This document shows, in pieces, positions 8,400 through 16,784 of a DNA stretch of 64,000 bases. The translations under genes and the position numbers were made by a program. The DNA is taken from positions 806,001 through 870,000 of the forward strand of contig CP136537.1 of assembly GCA_051016155.1 (NCBI GenBank), written 5' to 3'. Source of the stretch: RCC90-49c sp051016155 (GTDB lineage Bacteria; Bacteroidota; Bacteroidia; Cytophagales; Amoebophilaceae). The first letter of the stretch is position 1. Every line of letters starts with the position of its first letter. The notes under the pieces are model-generated. The model ran no database searches, was not told the DNA's origin, and worked only from the letters and a program-made list of their open reading frames with translations.

Positions 8400-9344
8400 C
8401 TACTCCTCTTTCTGGAGCCGCTCGAGCGCTTCTTGGCTCAACCCTGTGGCTTTCTGCACAGCCTTTAGGTCCAAATGCAGCTGTGAAAGGAGACTCTTGG
8501 CCACTTGCTGAATACCTTTTTGCATTCCCTGTTGCATACCTTTTTGCATTCCCTGTTGCATACCTTTTTGCATTCCCTGTTGCATACCTTTTTGTACTAA
8601 CTGTTGTGCTGCAGTCATGATTGCTTCCTTTTTTTCTGGAATGATTTCACTGATGGCCTTGATAATGGCCTCTGAACTGTCCTGCTCTTCCGTGCCCAAT
8701 ATATACAGCACGCCGCTTATTCCATAGGCCTGTTTGAGGAGCGCTTCGATCAGTCTTGGATGCTTGTTGATCCAGTCTAGGTAGCTCCGATAGCGACTAT
8801 GCTTCAAAAGAATCTGCACTAAGTCTGAAGCGCCCCCTTGGGCTAACTCTTCCTCGCTGTAAGCACTCAGATCAATTAGCGTAAAAGGCTTAAACATCAG
8901 GGCTCTTGCTAGGGTGGGCTCCTCAAAGCAATCGAAAATATCCGTAGTGTAAGGATAAGGGGCCTGCTGGCCCGAGTAGAGGCACAGATTAGCAATGAGA
9001 GGGAGCCGCTGATGGCCTTGCGAGAGGTGCTCCTCCATGATGGCTACGTTATACTGCAAAAGCCGAAAGGGCATCAGCGGATCGGGCGTGCTCTGATGCT
9101 CAATAAGGCAGTAGAGATAGGCTTCTTTCCCATCTATGCGGCAAGTGTAAACCAGATCACTGTGCAGCTCTTTGAGCGCTTCCTTGACAAAGCTCTGGTT
9201 GCTCATCTGGAGCGAGTCCCAGTCGATGCGCTCCACTAGGTCAGGGCGTAAACTTCTTTTTAGGAAGTCTTTGGATACAGCTAGATCAGAGAGACTGCGT
9301 CGAAAGAATGTGTCATGTGGGTTGTTGATACTGATCTCACTCAT
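8400..9344 (-). CDS. Rpn family recombination-promoting nuclease / putative transposase (YhgA-like)
   Basis: 314 aa. The N-terminus NPHDTFFRRSLSDLAVSKDF and the middle HSDLVYTCRIDGKEAYLYCLIEHQ carry the D...E-x-Q version of the PD-(D/E)XK core typical of Rpn/YhgA-like proteins (Asp in SDLVY, Glu/Gln in LIEHQS, then R in MPFRLLQY). Family knowledge: Rpn proteins are DNA endonucleases promoting RecA-independent recombination, with roles in phage defence proposed for some. The tail contains an array of KGMQQGMQ units from 24-bp DNA repeats, then LDLKAVQKATGLSQEALERL. It lies 37 bp downstream of the MNT-HEPN gene on the same strand. Confidence 0.85.
   Translation of the reverse strand: MSEISINNPHDTFFRRSLSDLAVSKDFLKRSLRPDLVERIDWDSLQMSNQSFVKEALKELHSDLVYTCRIDGKEAYLYCLIEHQSTPDPLMPFRLLQYNVAIMEEHLSQGHQRLPLIANLCLYSGQQAPYPYTTDIFDCFEEPTLARALMFKPFTLIDLSAYSEEELAQGGASDLVQILLKHSRYRSYLDWINKHPRLIEALLKQAYGISGVLYILGTEEQDSSEAIIKAISEIIPEKKEAIMTAAQQLVQKGMQQGMQKGMQQGMQKGMQQGMQKGIQQVAKSLLSQLHLDLKAVQKATGLSQEALERLQKEE
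8513..8594. repeat. 24-bp tandem repeats in the Rpn gene tail
   Basis: About three and a half copies of CCTTTTTGCATTCCCTGTTG plus CATA. On the minus strand they encode KGMQQGMQ. Exact in-frame 24-bp units let the linker length vary without frame loss; Rpn family genes are known for such repeat arrays before their C-terminus. Confidence 0.9.
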
Positions 9345-9380
9345 AGACAGTGTAGTGAAAATGTAATTGACTTCATTTTG

Positions 9381-10343
9381 TTACGCCCCATTGATGGCCT
9401 CCTTAAGCCGCTGCATTTCTTCCTCACAGAGCTTTTCTGTAAGCTCTCTTAAAAGCAGCACGCGCTCAGAGAGATACTGAAGCTCCTCGGGGGTAATGGT
9501 GTAGTCTTTGCGATACCTGGCATCTTTATACGCCTTTCTGAGTAGCTCGAAGTGATGCTCTTCTTTCTCTGTACGGCAAGGAAAGACCTCTTTGAGGGCC
9601 TCATCAAGCTTACTAGCAATGCTGTTGATCTCTTCTAGATCGTGCGTCTTGGCTTTGTAGTCCGTAAAAACAAGCATCAGCGCAGCGTAGTAGCTCTCGG
9701 TGGATTGATGAAGTAAGAAGGCTGCTGTGTTGTGGTCTTGCTCTTTGAGACAGTACCTAGATACTTTGAAGAAGCTATTCCCCCTCTCAAACCAGTAGTC
9801 AAACTCCTCTCTTGCTTTGTCTAGCCGTATCTTAGGCGTGACACCCCGCGGCGTCTCCAAAGACTGCCGCCCTGCATCGTAGAGCAGGATGCCTTGCCGA
9901 AAAATATCGATAAAAAAGTAATACTGATTCTTGATCCGCTCATTTAAAAAGTTCAACGTGTGATGGATCACACTCACCCCGCCAATCCCTTCCTCTTTGC
10001 GCAGCAGGCTCCTAATCTGAGGAATCACCCAATTCCCCATCTCCTCTTTGCCCCGCGTCACAACTAATATGTCGTAGTCGCTCTTGTAAGCGTAGGTCGT
10101 TCCGTTCTCTATGTACGTATCCTCTACCCACTTCCCTGTCGCATAACTCCCAAAGAGAATGATCTTCTCGAGGAGCTTCGGGTTGACTTTCCGCTGAATG
10201 ACCTTAACAATCAGTGCTAGCTCATAGCGCTTCTCTTCGGGCAGGTGCGCCAGCGTACTTGTAAAGATGTTTCTTTCCTCCTCCATATCATACACAAGAT
10301 AGGCATTTTTTCTCTTTTTGCTTTTTACACAAACTTTACTCAC
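9381..10343 (-). CDS. MNT-HEPN protein (nucleotidyltransferase and HEPN domains in one chain)
   Basis: 320 aa from a GTG start; an internal Met20 (base 10286) is an alternative start, as neither has a clear ribosome site. Residues ~30-160 form a minimal nucleotidyltransferase: GS at 65-66 (ILFGSYATG) and the Asp pair D89/D91 in KSDYDILVV, with an insertion of about 20 residues between them. Residues ~175-310 form a HEPN domain (EEFDYWFERGNSFFKVSRYC... TAAFLLHQSTESYYAALML), with a possible RxxxxxH (R257...H263). In two-gene MNT/HEPN toxin-antitoxin pairs the MNT enzyme AMPylates and silences the HEPN RNase; here both are fused. Single-chain forms are common in Bacteroidota, and their activity is uncertain. 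An Rpn gene follows on the same strand. Confidence 0.8.
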   Translation of the reverse strand: MSKVCVKSKKRKNAYLVYDMEEERNIFTSTLAHLPEEKRYELALIVKVIQRKVNPKLLEKIILFGSYATGKWVEDTYIENGTTYAYKSDYDILVVTRGKEEMGNWVIPQIRSLLRKEEGIGGVSVIHHTLNFLNERIKNQYYFFIDIFRQGILLYDAGRQSLETPRGVTPKIRLDKAREEFDYWFERGNSFFKVSRYCLKEQDHNTAAFLLHQSTESYYAALMLVFTDYKAKTHDLEEINSIASKLDEALKEVFPCRTEKEEHHFELLRKAYKDARYRKDYTITPEELQYLSERVLLLRELTEKLCEEEMQRLKEAINGA

Positions 10344-10379
10344 CTTGCCCTTGGCGTTGCTTATCTCTCCGACCTATGA

Positions 10380-10480
10380 TACCGCCAATATTCAGCACCA
10401 GGGGAGATGACTAGGCTTGCCGTGCCTCTTTTGAGGAGCGTTGTGCCTTCCGTTGTCTTAATGCCTGGTGCTTGGCGGTA
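10380..10480. repeat. Imperfect inverted repeat between divergent genes
   Basis: TACCGCCAA...AGCACCAGG at 10380-10402 faces CCTGGTGCTTGGCGGTA at 10464-10480; the arms match except for a 5-nt insertion (tattc) in the left arm. The pair spans 101 bp between the divergently transcribed MNT-HEPN and symporter genes. It could be a small non-autonomous element or a regulatory structure; no matching full element is seen in the window. Confidence 0.55.
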
Positions 10481-10570
10481 TTAGGGTCCATTGGACATAA
10501 GTGGAGGCTCACGCTCCTCATCTCTAACACTGACCTTAGAGCCTCGGGTCAAGCTAATCCTTGACACATC

Positions 10571-12061
10571 ATGGCGCTATCTTGCTCCCTCCTGGGAACC
10601 TCACTTGCTACTACTGATTTTCTGATCGTTGCCCTATCGCTAGTTTTCACGCTGGGGGTCGGGCTTCATGCTGGACGCGGCATTCGCTCTTTGACAGCCT
10701 ATGCCCTGGGACAGAAGCAGTACTCCACCACGGCCCTTGTGCTTACTTGTCTGGCCACTCAGATCGGAGGAGGCACTATTTTTGGGGACTCCAAGGAGAT
10801 CTTCCAAAATGGCGTGATCATGACAGCGGCCCTCTCAGGATTCTTACTCGCTTGGATTATTAGGACCTGGCTCATTGCCCCTGAAATGCATCGCTTCGAG
10901 GGATGCCTTACCATGGGGCAGATGATGGGCAAACTCTACGGCAGGCCGGCACAAATCATCACAGGCGTCCTCAATCTTGGCTACGCAATGACGGTCACGG
11001 GGTTGCAGCTCATTACGCTGGGCATTATTGGAGAGGAGTTTCTCGGGCTGCAGGCCACTGGATCGATCTGGATAGGAGGCCTCCTCCTAGCAGCTTACAC
11101 GGCTTGGGGAGGCATCAAGGCTGTCGCTGCCACGGATGTCTTGCAGTTTCTGGTGTTGATGGTCGCTATTCCTATCATGGCTTCGATCGTGCTCGAGCAG
11201 GCCGGCGGGCTCGAGACCTTGCTCCAACGCGTGCCGGCAGAGAAGTGGCGCATTGTGAGCCATGAGCGTTTTAGTTATTACTTCTCTTTCTTTTTGATGT
11301 GGGGCGTGTTTTCTGCCCAGACTCTGGACCCGGCCATTATGCAGCGCTTTCTGATGGCGCGTGATGCCAAGCAGCTGCGTGCTATGTTTCTGCTTGTGGG
11401 GCTTGTGGATGTGTTGGTACGCCTTGTGGTGATGGTCATGGCGCTCTCGGCGGTGGTCTTGTTTCCTATGCTAAAAGGGCCAGAGGTAGTACCGCACCTA
11501 GTCCATACGCTCTTGCCTGTGGGGCTCAAGGGGCTCGTCGTGGCTGGCTTTCTCTCGATGGTGCTCTCAACGGCGGACTCTTTTTTGCATGCGGCGAGCC
11601 TGACGCTGACCCATGATTTGCTAGCTCCTCTGAGCGCCTGGCAGGGTAAGGTGCTCGATGAAGTGTACTGGGCGCGTCGTCTGACGATGGTGGTGGGTCT
11701 GGGCGGGATCTGTGTGGCTTTGCAAGGAGGCAGCTTAATCCAGCTGAGCCTGCGTGCGATCTCTTTGACAGGGCCGGTGCTGTGCTTTCCGCTCCTACTG
11801 GGGATTATGCGCCTAAGGCCTGATGAGTATGCCTTTTATGGCAGTGTGTTAGGAGCGCTACTCTCTTTTGCCGGCGGGGGTTTGTATTTCTCCCAAGCAT
11901 CGCAGCATCTGACCCCGCTGTGGAGTACGCTCATGAGTGGGTTTGTGTTCGTGGTGGTGTACCTGTGTAGGCATGGGAAGCTACACTTTGAGCGCGAGGA
12001 AAAGGAGGGAGGCATTGCTTGGATCAGTCTTCACAAGTGGCTGAGGCGGCGGCGGTGGTAG
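10571..12061 (+). CDS. Sodium:solute symporter (SSS/SLC5 family)
   Basis: 496 aa, strongly hydrophobic, with about 13 membrane segments, as usual for the family (450-550 aa). Diagnostic stretches: TCLATQIGGGTIFGDSKEIF early on, TAWGGIKAVAATDVLQF in the middle, and GLVVAGFLSMVLSTADSFLH, whose STADS serines form the Na2 site. Family members import proline, pantothenate, sugars, iodide and others with Na+; the substrate cannot be read here. It belongs to the same family as the symporter copies at 19207-21345 and 21466-24936 but is clearly diverged. The C-terminus is basic (KWLRRRRW). It stands alone between minus-strand genes and no operon is seen. Confidence 0.93.
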   Translation: MALSCSLLGTSLATTDFLIVALSLVFTLGVGLHAGRGIRSLTAYALGQKQYSTTALVLTCLATQIGGGTIFGDSKEIFQNGVIMTAALSGFLLAWIIRTWLIAPEMHRFEGCLTMGQMMGKLYGRPAQIITGVLNLGYAMTVTGLQLITLGIIGEEFLGLQATGSIWIGGLLLAAYTAWGGIKAVAATDVLQFLVLMVAIPIMASIVLEQAGGLETLLQRVPAEKWRIVSHERFSYYFSFFLMWGVFSAQTLDPAIMQRFLMARDAKQLRAMFLLVGLVDVLVRLVVMVMALSAVVLFPMLKGPEVVPHLVHTLLPVGLKGLVVAGFLSMVLSTADSFLHAASLTLTHDLLAPLSAWQGKVLDEVYWARRLTMVVGLGGICVALQGGSLIQLSLRAISLTGPVLCFPLLLGIMRLRPDEYAFYGSVLGALLSFAGGGLYFSQASQHLTPLWSTLMSGFVFVVVYLCRHGKLHFEREEKEGGIAWISLHKWLRRRRW

Positions 12062-12205
12062 GGCTGCTTGAGAGGGGAGCCCCTTTTCAGCGCTTGAAGG
12101 GGAGAGGAGCTCAAGGGGGCCGTGAGCGCTGTTCAAAGCCCCTCACCTTCACCCCCAACACAACGTAGAGGCTGGGCTGGAAGAAAAGTGCTCGACAGTT
12201 CCTTG

Positions 12206-12259
12206 CTAGGTAGTGTCGAGATTTGCTACAAGACAAGCTCTTCTCTCGACACTACCTAG
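12206..12259. repeat. 54-bp palindromic element with IS5/IS427-like ends
   Basis: CTAGGTAGTGTCGAGA (12206-12221) and TCTCGACACTACCTAG (12244-12259) are perfect 16-bp inverted repeats around 22 nt. The outer TAGGTAGTGTCG is the same as the end of the IS5-family element at 56703 and one base from those at 19572, 39229 and 49503, including the flanking TA. It is either a minimal MITE or two fused IS tips; it would also form a strong hairpin after the symporter gene. Confidence 0.7.
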
Positions 12260-12333
12260 GGCAAGTCTTGCGCTCAGTAAGCCCTACCCATCTTTCACAT
12301 TGGACCAATATTAGACCAACACCCACCCTGGGA

Positions 12334-13578
12334 TCACTGCAAGCCGTACGCCTTGAGCAGCTGATAAACTGCCTCTACCTGATCTTCCTCTAGACCGAAG
12401 TTGTCCTCTACCACCGCACTGCCAAACATGACCTCCCACAAGTAGCTCTCCAATGTTTCTACTCCTCGAGGATCTGTAAACTGGAGGCTCTGCATAGGAT
12501 CAGCTCCTGCTTCGAGCAGCTTTTTAATCATACGCATGCATTTTTCATAGGATAAATGCTCCAGAGCCATACAAGCAAGTGTCAGCGGAGGATACAAGTA
12601 GACCTCCTCATAGCAGGGGTAAGTGGCAGCCCCCTTATCCAGGCAGTACGTATAGTGTTTTCCCAGATCTATCGCTTTATAGGATAGCAGCTCTTCAAGG
12701 GTTTGCTCATCCCCAGCAAATACCACCTCTTGAAGCGGCGTAGTGTGCCTTGTGGGATGCCGCTCATTGACCCCTCGCCCAAACCTATCTTTTATCTTCA
12801 CCTCTAAGGCCACTTGATCGATCTCTGCTCCTATGATCTTTTCGGTGCGCTCGTGGAGCTCTGTAAGGGCGAAGCACAGCGGCTCCTCATGGCCTTGCTC
12901 ACTATCCAAGGCACTCAGCGTCGCTTGTAGGGAGCTGATCCGTGTCAGGAGCCTCCCTTGATCGTGCTGCACCCTTGCTAGCGCTAGCTTGCGCTCCTCA
13001 TGAGAAGCGGCGCTTGATAAGAGCGCCTCTGTCCTAGCTGCTAGCTCCCTGACTTCCTCTTCTAGCGCAACGCCTTGGTAGGCCATCCTTGCGCTTACTG
13101 CTTCACTCAAGTCCACAGTGAGCTCCCTAGGCGCCCCTCCCTCGAGCTCGAGGGTGAGCTGCGGCTTTGTAACCATTTTCTCCATCTTTTTAAGGACCAG
13201 AACAAAGGTCTGCTTCCCTTCTTTGAGCTTATAGTCCTTTCCTACAGGCTCGCCCTCTTCATTGTTGAGGGTGCCCTCGAGCCCTAAGCTCAGGCGCCAG
13301 CGCAGTAAGGTGCATGCTGGGGGCAAAGGCGGTGATGCCGTTTCTTCCGCTCCTTCCCGCACTTGACTAAGCGAATGCTCAACGCCTATTACCAATACGA
13401 TAGGCGTTGCTAAGGCTATATCTCCCTTTTGATGCGCCCTTTCTTGGAAGTAAGCCGTGAACTTACTGAGTCCCCCTGCACCCTTAGCCTCTGAGGGGTC
13501 CTCGTCTGCCTCCCAGTTACAGGCACTTAAAAAGGAAAAGAGAGCAAGCAAGAGGAGTATTTCCATGAAACGAATCAT
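12334..13578 (-). CDS. Lipoprotein with C-terminal ankyrin-type repeats
   Basis: 414 aa. The signal peptide ends in the lipobox FLSAC (Cys20). A helical, coiled-coil-prone middle (ARTEALLSSAASHEERKL) is followed by ankyrin-like units: LQEVVFAGDEQTLEELLSYK, then PPLTLACMALE...MIKKLLEAGADPMQ, where 'LLeaGADp' is the ankyrin signature. Ankyrin proteins are enriched in intracellular bacteria and often bind host proteins (family knowledge). It starts 19 bp after the end of the beta-barrel-like gene on the same strand, as the fourth gene of a relaxase/Toprim cluster. An envelope-located interaction protein is the reasonable reading; no enzymatic domain is seen. Confidence 0.75.
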   Translation of the reverse strand: MIRFMEILLLLALFSFLSACNWEADEDPSEAKGAGGLSKFTAYFQERAHQKGDIALATPIVLVIGVEHSLSQVREGAEETASPPLPPACTLLRWRLSLGLEGTLNNEEGEPVGKDYKLKEGKQTFVLVLKKMEKMVTKPQLTLELEGGAPRELTVDLSEAVSARMAYQGVALEEEVRELAARTEALLSSAASHEERKLALARVQHDQGRLLTRISSLQATLSALDSEQGHEEPLCFALTELHERTEKIIGAEIDQVALEVKIKDRFGRGVNERHPTRHTTPLQEVVFAGDEQTLEELLSYKAIDLGKHYTYCLDKGAATYPCYEEVYLYPPLTLACMALEHLSYEKCMRMIKKLLEAGADPMQSLQFTDPRGVETLESYLWEVMFGSAVVEDNFGLEEDQVEAVYQLLKAYGLQ

Positions 13579-13597
13579 CGTCGTTGTGTTTTAAGGG

Positions 13598-14152
13598 TTA
13601 GAAAGTATATGAAAGGCCAAGGGTGAGGATGTAGTCTAGGGGGGGATAGGGGCTTTTAAGGAGGTAATAACAGGGCGCTATCTCGAGCGAGATAGAGAAG
13701 CTGCGATAAAGAAATAGCTCTCCCTCAAGGCCAACAAGGAGGCCTACATGAAAGTGCCCTCTTTTTCTAGGGGCTTGTTGCCACCTGTAAGCAATGAGCG
13801 GTCCTGCCTGTAGGCTCAAAAAGCACTGCTTGTGATCAGTCCAAAGCAAGTAAAGAAGGCTAGGGGTCATAAAGCCTTGCAACCATATCTTGTTTTTTTG
13901 CCTTCTCGTGGCTAGACCAAAGGCGAGCTGGCCCTTGAGCGCCGATGAGCAGTGATAAGCAGTCCCTAGCGCCAGGTAAGGGGCCCTTTGGGTCCTCCCA
14001 GCTAGTAGCGAGAGGCTCGTAAGCCCAGCAGCACGCCTCAGTACTGGCTTGTTAGCTCCAGCAGGTAAGCGCGTCATGAAAGGCTGCCCTGAGGCACTGC
14101 TGCGCGCAGTAAGAGGTGCCAAGAGTAGCAAAAAGTAAAAGGCTAGACGCAT
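13598..14152 (-). CDS. Small outer-membrane beta-barrel-like protein
   Basis: 184 aa. A typical cleavable signal (MRLAFYFLLLLAPLTARSSA) is followed by alternating hydrophobic/polar stretches (TAYHCSSALKGQLAFGLATR, GPLIAYRWQQAP, FHVGLLVGLEGELFLYR). The last residues ILTLGLSYTF end in Phe, as in outer-membrane beta-barrels. The pattern (PFLALGTAY...EIAPCYYLL) suggests a small barrel of the porin-like 'outer membrane protein beta-barrel' kind. It starts 2 bp after the Toprim gene stop, so it is very likely co-transcribed with it. The family assignment is by pattern only. Confidence 0.6.
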   Translation of the reverse strand: MRLAFYFLLLLAPLTARSSASGQPFMTRLPAGANKPVLRRAAGLTSLSLLAGRTQRAPYLALGTAYHCSSALKGQLAFGLATRRQKNKIWLQGFMTPSLLYLLWTDHKQCFLSLQAGPLIAYRWQQAPRKRGHFHVGLLVGLEGELFLYRSFSISLEIAPCYYLLKSPYPPLDYILTLGLSYTF

Positions 14153-14154
14153 GA

Positions 14155-15318
14155 TTAGCCGCTTTTTTTAAAGGTCAAGGAAGCCTGGTGGGCTACTGGC
14201 GTAGCCTCAGGGACAGCAGGGCTACTAGCAAAGGCTTGCAAAGGCTGCCCCAGATGCTCAGTAGTTTCTATGCCCCTGTGCTGCTGCGCTTCTTGGGTAG
14301 CAGCCAGGGCCCTTTCTTGTTGCAGCACCTCATTCCAGTCCTTGTGCTCACCTGGGAGAGTGGCCACCTCATAAGCCGTGCCCTGGGCCTTTAAAAGGTC
14401 GATGGTCTGATCGGTCATCTTGGCTCCAGCTTGATCACTATCAAAAGCAAGCACCACGGGCTGGGCTTGCCCTTGAGCGCTCTTAAAAATGGCCTGTAGA
14501 TCCTCTCGGATCGAAGCCGAGAGCATGCCACAAGTGGCTAGATACAAGGTCTTAGGCGCCTCTTGGGGCGTGGAGGCAGCCTCGAGCTGGCGCGCTTCGA
14601 GCTGCTTAAAACTCAGCGCATCAATAGGGCTTTCCGTAAGGACGATGCGCTCAATGGGAGAAGGCTCTAAGAGCATGGCAAGGCCTCTGGGAAGCCCCTT
14701 TTGAAAGTACTTTTTGCTTTTTCCCTCGGAAAAGTAGTAAGCAAGGGTGCTACAGAGTCTACCCCTTGGGTGGGTAGCAAAGTCCTTGTAAAGCGAGAAA
14801 ACAGCCTGGTAGTGGTTGGTTTTGAGCTGCGTGTAAGCTTGGTAAGTAGCCGCCTCCAGGCCTCGAGCTAGGAGGTAAGTGCCCTTGCTCGGTACGGCGT
14901 TGATCTTCTGTAGCTGCGCGCGGGCCAGAGCCGTCTGCTGCAAGGGGTCCTGGATCACAGCGCTACTCGAAGCGATCAAGCGCTCGTCTCTAGTAGTAGC
15001 TACGTAGTTACTGGCAAGGGCTCTGATCTCTTCCCAGCTCCACTGATGCTTTAACAAAAGATCAATTAGCGTGCCTTGACGCGTGAGCTTAGCACCCGTG
15101 GTGTAAAAGTACCACTGGCCTGAAGAGTGCCCTGGAGAAGTATGCACAAGTATCTTGCCATGGTCGGGATGCTTAAGGACGAGTGTCTTTTGCGTGCTCT
15201 TGGCTTTGTCGCGCTCCCAGCCTAGGCGCGTAATGGCAAAGTGCGGCAGACTAATCTCTTGTTTGATCCACGCATAGGGATTCTCAGAGGGAAGGGAAGA
15301 AGTAAGGGAAGTGGCCAT
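14155..15318 (-). CDS. DUF3991/Toprim domain protein, primase-like, plasmid-associated
   Basis: 387 aa. The N-terminal ~110 residues (FAITRLGWERD... GQWYFYTTGAKLTRQGTLIDL) resemble the DUF3991-associated region of mobile-element Toprim proteins. The Toprim fold carries the expected acidic residues: E229 in VLTESPIDALS and D293/D295 in LAFDSDQAGAK. Family knowledge: such proteins accompany relaxases on plasmids and conjugative elements and are thought to act as primases or nick-processing enzymes during transfer. The block FQKGLPRGLA just before the Toprim Glu is found, identically, in the relaxase gene 47 bp upstream, so the two share a homologous half. Confidence 0.8.
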   Translation of the reverse strand: MATSLTSSLPSENPYAWIKQEISLPHFAITRLGWERDKAKSTQKTLVLKHPDHGKILVHTSPGHSSGQWYFYTTGAKLTRQGTLIDLLLKHQWSWEEIRALASNYVATTRDERLIASSSAVIQDPLQQTALARAQLQKINAVPSKGTYLLARGLEAATYQAYTQLKTNHYQAVFSLYKDFATHPRGRLCSTLAYYFSEGKSKKYFQKGLPRGLAMLLEPSPIERIVLTESPIDALSFKQLEARQLEAASTPQEAPKTLYLATCGMLSASIREDLQAIFKSAQGQAQPVVLAFDSDQAGAKMTDQTIDLLKAQGTAYEVATLPGEHKDWNEVLQQERALAATQEAQQHRGIETTEHLGQPLQAFASSPAVPEATPVAHQASLTFKKSG

Positions 15319-15365
15319 TAAGGGGTATCGTTTTTAGTGGGTGCACAAAGGGAGGCTGCAGGCGA

Positions 15366-16784
15366 TTAAAGGCGTTTTTTAGAGACGCGTGCCTGCTTTT
15401 GTGTTGCCTCCTCTTTGTTTATCTCTTCTGGCAGGGTCTCTCCCGTGGCCAGTGCTTTAAGCGTTCTGGCTAGCTGCGCTACCCCCTGAGTGAGCAGCGC
15501 GGTACTAGAGGCGTGGCTAGGCAAGGGCTGGGCTTGCAGTCTTTGGGCGCAAGCTCCTGGCGCCTCTTGATCAAGGCTAGTGGTGATGGCTATCTGTTTT
15601 GCTCGGGCCAGCTCGAAGAGCTCATCGAGCTCTTTGTGAAGGCCTTTGGTAAGGGGCCCGCAGGTGCTGACAAACCAAGTAGTGTCAAAGGCCTTTTGAT
15701 CACGCTGGTAAAGGGCTTGTCGCCTTTGCAGTGCCTCAAGGGGGCTGGTGGTCAGCACGATCCTTTGAGGCGCGTGTGGCGTATCGAGGAGTGCAAGGCC
15801 TCTAGGGAGGCCTTTTTGAAAGGAAGGGCGGAACACTCCTTGCTCATTGAGGTGCAAAGTATAGGTGCTTACAAGGGTGGGCTTGGAGCGCGAAACCTCC
15901 TTGTAAAGGCCCCACAGGATAGCCTTCTTACTGGCTTTGAGGGCTGTGGTGAAGCCCTGATAAGCCTGGGTATCAAAGCCTAAACGGGAGAGTAGAGAGT
16001 CTTTGTGGGAGGCAGCGCAAAACGCTTCGAGGCGCTGCTGGGGCGATGGCCTCGAGAGTGCTAAAAGAGGGGTAGTGCAGATGGCTCTGGAAGGGGCAAG
16101 GGCCCCTAACTGGTGCTGCCGCTCTCTTTCAAGACGGCTTTGCTCGCGGTAGTAGTGTTGCGTGGATTGGTGCTGGGCTAGGGTAATAGAAGCCGCCAGG
16201 CCCCTTGCAAGACCAAAAGGAGCCATGGCCTTGGCATAGAGGTCTTGATAGTGCCTGAGCCTGTGACTGCCATTGATAAAATGCCGGGCACAGAGGTGCC
16301 CTTGAGGCGTGATCGGGACCACGACGCAATGAAAATGCGGTGTTTTCTCATCTCTATGCAGCGTAAAGCGAACGATATTCTCTTTGCCAAAGAGCTGAGC
16401 AGCGAACTCGAAGTTGGCTTGCTTCCACTGATAAAAGAGCGGAGGCTGAGCTTCGATTTGCTTCATGCGCTGGTGGCTTCCCGAGAGAATGATCCCTAGC
16501 GCCTTGACGGCGTCTTTTCTAAGGGCTCTTTTTTGGGTATAGCCCTCTTGGATGCGTTTTTCAATAGCCTCTCGAAGAGGTAGAAGAGGCTTTTGAGGAG
16601 TGAGCTCCTCGTTGAGGTGAGCACGCCTCTGATCCACATAGCGGCCTAGGGTCTCAAGGAGCTCTTCATTAAAGCCTGTCTTAGCCCCATCAGCATTACG
16701 AGGAGCGTGCCTGCGGTCAATATGACTGCCGATGCGTGTAAGGGCTTTGTACTTAGTAATGTGTAGGACAGCAAACTGGCTCAT
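15366..16784 (-). CDS. MobV-type (Mob/Pre) relaxase with degenerate Toprim-like C-terminal half
   Basis: 472 aa. The N-terminal relaxase domain includes SHIDRRHAPRNAD near residue 20-32 and the metal-binding stretch LHRDEKTPHFHCVVVPI (H143, D145, E146, H150, H152), the hallmark of MobV/Pre relaxases, which nick oriT and stay bound to the 5' end. Residues ~255-425 resemble the neighbouring Toprim protein: FQKGLPRGLALL, VLTTSPLEAL, TTSLDQEAPGA. However, the Toprim Glu is Thr and the first Asp of DxD is Ser, so catalysis there looks lost. It is the first gene of the cluster relaxase, Toprim, barrel-like, ankyrin lipoprotein, all minus strand with short gaps. The oriT should lie upstream (16785-17280). 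Confidence 0.85.
   Translation of the reverse strand: MSQFAVLHITKYKALTRIGSHIDRRHAPRNADGAKTGFNEELLETLGRYVDQRRAHLNEELTPQKPLLPLREAIEKRIQEGYTQKRALRKDAVKALGIILSGSHQRMKQIEAQPPLFYQWKQANFEFAAQLFGKENIVRFTLHRDEKTPHFHCVVVPITPQGHLCARHFINGSHRLRHYQDLYAKAMAPFGLARGLAASITLAQHQSTQHYYREQSRLERERQHQLGALAPSRAICTTPLLALSRPSPQQRLEAFCAASHKDSLLSRLGFDTQAYQGFTTALKASKKAILWGLYKEVSRSKPTLVSTYTLHLNEQGVFRPSFQKGLPRGLALLDTPHAPQRIVLTTSPLEALQRRQALYQRDQKAFDTTWFVSTCGPLTKGLHKELDELFELARAKQIAITTSLDQEAPGACAQRLQAQPLPSHASSTALLTQGVAQLARTLKALATGETLPEEINKEEATQKQARVSKKRL

Noticed and set aside
10571..12061. Symporter as part of the mob cluster
   Set aside because: Opposite strand to all mob genes and no shared regulatory signal; probably independent cargo or chromosomal.
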